From contig CACJNE010000002.1 of the NCBI GenBank assembly GCA_902594675.1, forward strand, positions 1 through 62,500: a stretch of DNA of 62,500 nucleotides. The letters are read 5' to 3'. Source of the DNA: an uncultured Pelagibacteraceae bacterium. Its GTDB lineage: Bacteria; Pseudomonadota; Alphaproteobacteria; Pelagibacterales; Pelagibacteraceae. Shown piece after piece: positions 62,287-62,500 of the stretch. Each line of letters begins with the position of its first letter. Position 1 is the first letter of the stretch. Made by a program: the position numbers and the translations under genes. Below the pieces are notes generated by a model, which saw nothing but the letters and a program-made list of their open reading frames with translations, made no database searches and had not been told where the DNA came from.

Positions 62287-62500
62287 ATTTCAACTTAAGG
62301 GGATCTCCAGAAAAAAGATTTTTTTTTGCTTTTTTATTTAGAACAAATTCATAATATTTAGGATGTAGTCCATGGTATGGTCTTATACTTTTAATATTAT
62401 CCTTTGTAAATTTTTCACCTTTTTTTATATTTTTTAGAACAAAAATTGATTTTCTACCATGAATATTAACTTGGGAGCTTGGGTGAATTTTGTATGAAAT
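62273..62500 (-). CDS. pseI: Pseudaminic acid synthase PseI, C-terminal fragment (5' part outside window)
   Basis: The last 75 codons plus stop of a NeuB-family synthase run off the end of the window. The visible residues include GRKSIFVLKNIKKGEKFT, IKSIRPYHGLHPKYYEFVL and SGDPLKLKYVQK before TAA at 62273-62275. This is the C-terminal antifreeze-like (SAF) domain; SIRPxxGLHPKY is the form found in PseI rather than LegI. It overlaps the pseG start by 14 bases, confirming the same transcript. The catalytic barrel lies beyond base 62500. Confidence 0.88.
   Translation of the reverse strand: MSYKIHPSSQVNIHGRKSIFVLKNIKKGEKFTKDNIKSIRPYHGLHPKYYEFVLNKKAKKNLFSGDPLKLKYVQK

Noticed and set aside
1..62500. 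CRISPR arrays, tRNA or rRNA genes, IS elements, att sites
   Set aside because: No regularly spaced repeats, no transposase or integrase motifs and no tRNA-like or rRNA-like stretches were noticed on either strand; short structured RNAs could still be missed by eye.

Overview
The window looks like a surface-polysaccharide island from a streamlined, very AT-rich marine bacterium. Members of the SAR11 clade (Pelagibacterales) are the best fit. The reasons are strong A/T bias with long homopolymer runs inside genes, Lys/Asn/Ile-rich proteins, genes that abut or overlap by a few bases, and a content made almost wholly of nucleotide-sugar enzymes, glycosyltransferases and sugar-decorating enzymes. 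SAR11 genomes are known to carry such a hypervariable island. No rRNA, tRNA, CRISPR array, transposase or phage gene was seen, so the taxonomic call is inference.

Layout. (1) 1-8283, minus strand: a FlaA1-type 4,6-dehydratase (3' end outside the window), two GT4 glycosyltransferases, an SDR epimerase, a UDP-sugar 6-dehydrogenase with a UDP-glucuronate 4-epimerase homologue (uronic acid supply), and a GT-C-like membrane protein. (2) 8551-12629, plus strand: a Gtr-like membrane module (GT-C protein, DPM1/GtrB-type GT2, GtrA-like small protein), then a methyltransferase and a left-handed beta-helix acetyltransferase. (3) 12668-23828, minus strand: glycosyltransferases, a CDP-6-deoxyhexose branch (rfbF, rfbG, SDR), a block of CMP-Kdo synthetase homologue + radical SAM + SDR + GT-B-like protein, and a PglK/MsbA-type ABC exporter. 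(4) 24013-29914, alternating strands: a probable sulfation module with ATP sulfurylase, APS kinase and sulfotransferase, plus a cytidylate-kinase homologue lacking the P-loop lysine, an FAD/NAD(P)-binding protein and a HIT-like protein. (5) 29989-37694, minus strand: a GT-B-like protein, WbuX/HisH/HisF sugar amidination genes, two deacetylase-like proteins, a sugar N-formyltransferase and a methyltransferase. (6) 37829-46706, minus strand: a legionaminic-acid-type pathway (legF, ptmE, legG, legI, neuD-like, legC, legB) followed by pseC and pseB. (7) 46911-51999, plus strand: HpcH/HpaI lyase homologue, AAC(3)-like acyltransferase, asparagine-synthetase-like amidotransferase, DUF4910-type protein. 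(8) 52001-62500, minus strand: the rest of the pseudaminic pathway (pseF, possible pseH, pseG, pseI fragment) interleaved with an acyl carrier protein, acyl-AMP ligase, aldehyde dehydrogenase, radical SAM protein, Gfo/Idh oxidoreductase and SDR.

How it works together. The genes encode supply of several activated sugars (UDP-uronic acids, a CDP-6-deoxyhexose, CMP-activated 8- or 9-carbon acids by up to three cytidylyltransferases), transferases to assemble them, one candidate ABC flippase, and a large set of decorations: sulfate, amidine, formyl, O-acetyl, methyl, carboxamide and perhaps an unusual acyl group made by the ACP/ligase/ALDH set. The two most interesting parts are the sulfation module, which has no sulfate-reduction genes beside it, and the ACP-ligase-ALDH-radical SAM module embedded in the pseudaminic acid genes. 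Domain calls rest on motifs read by eye; no database search was possible.
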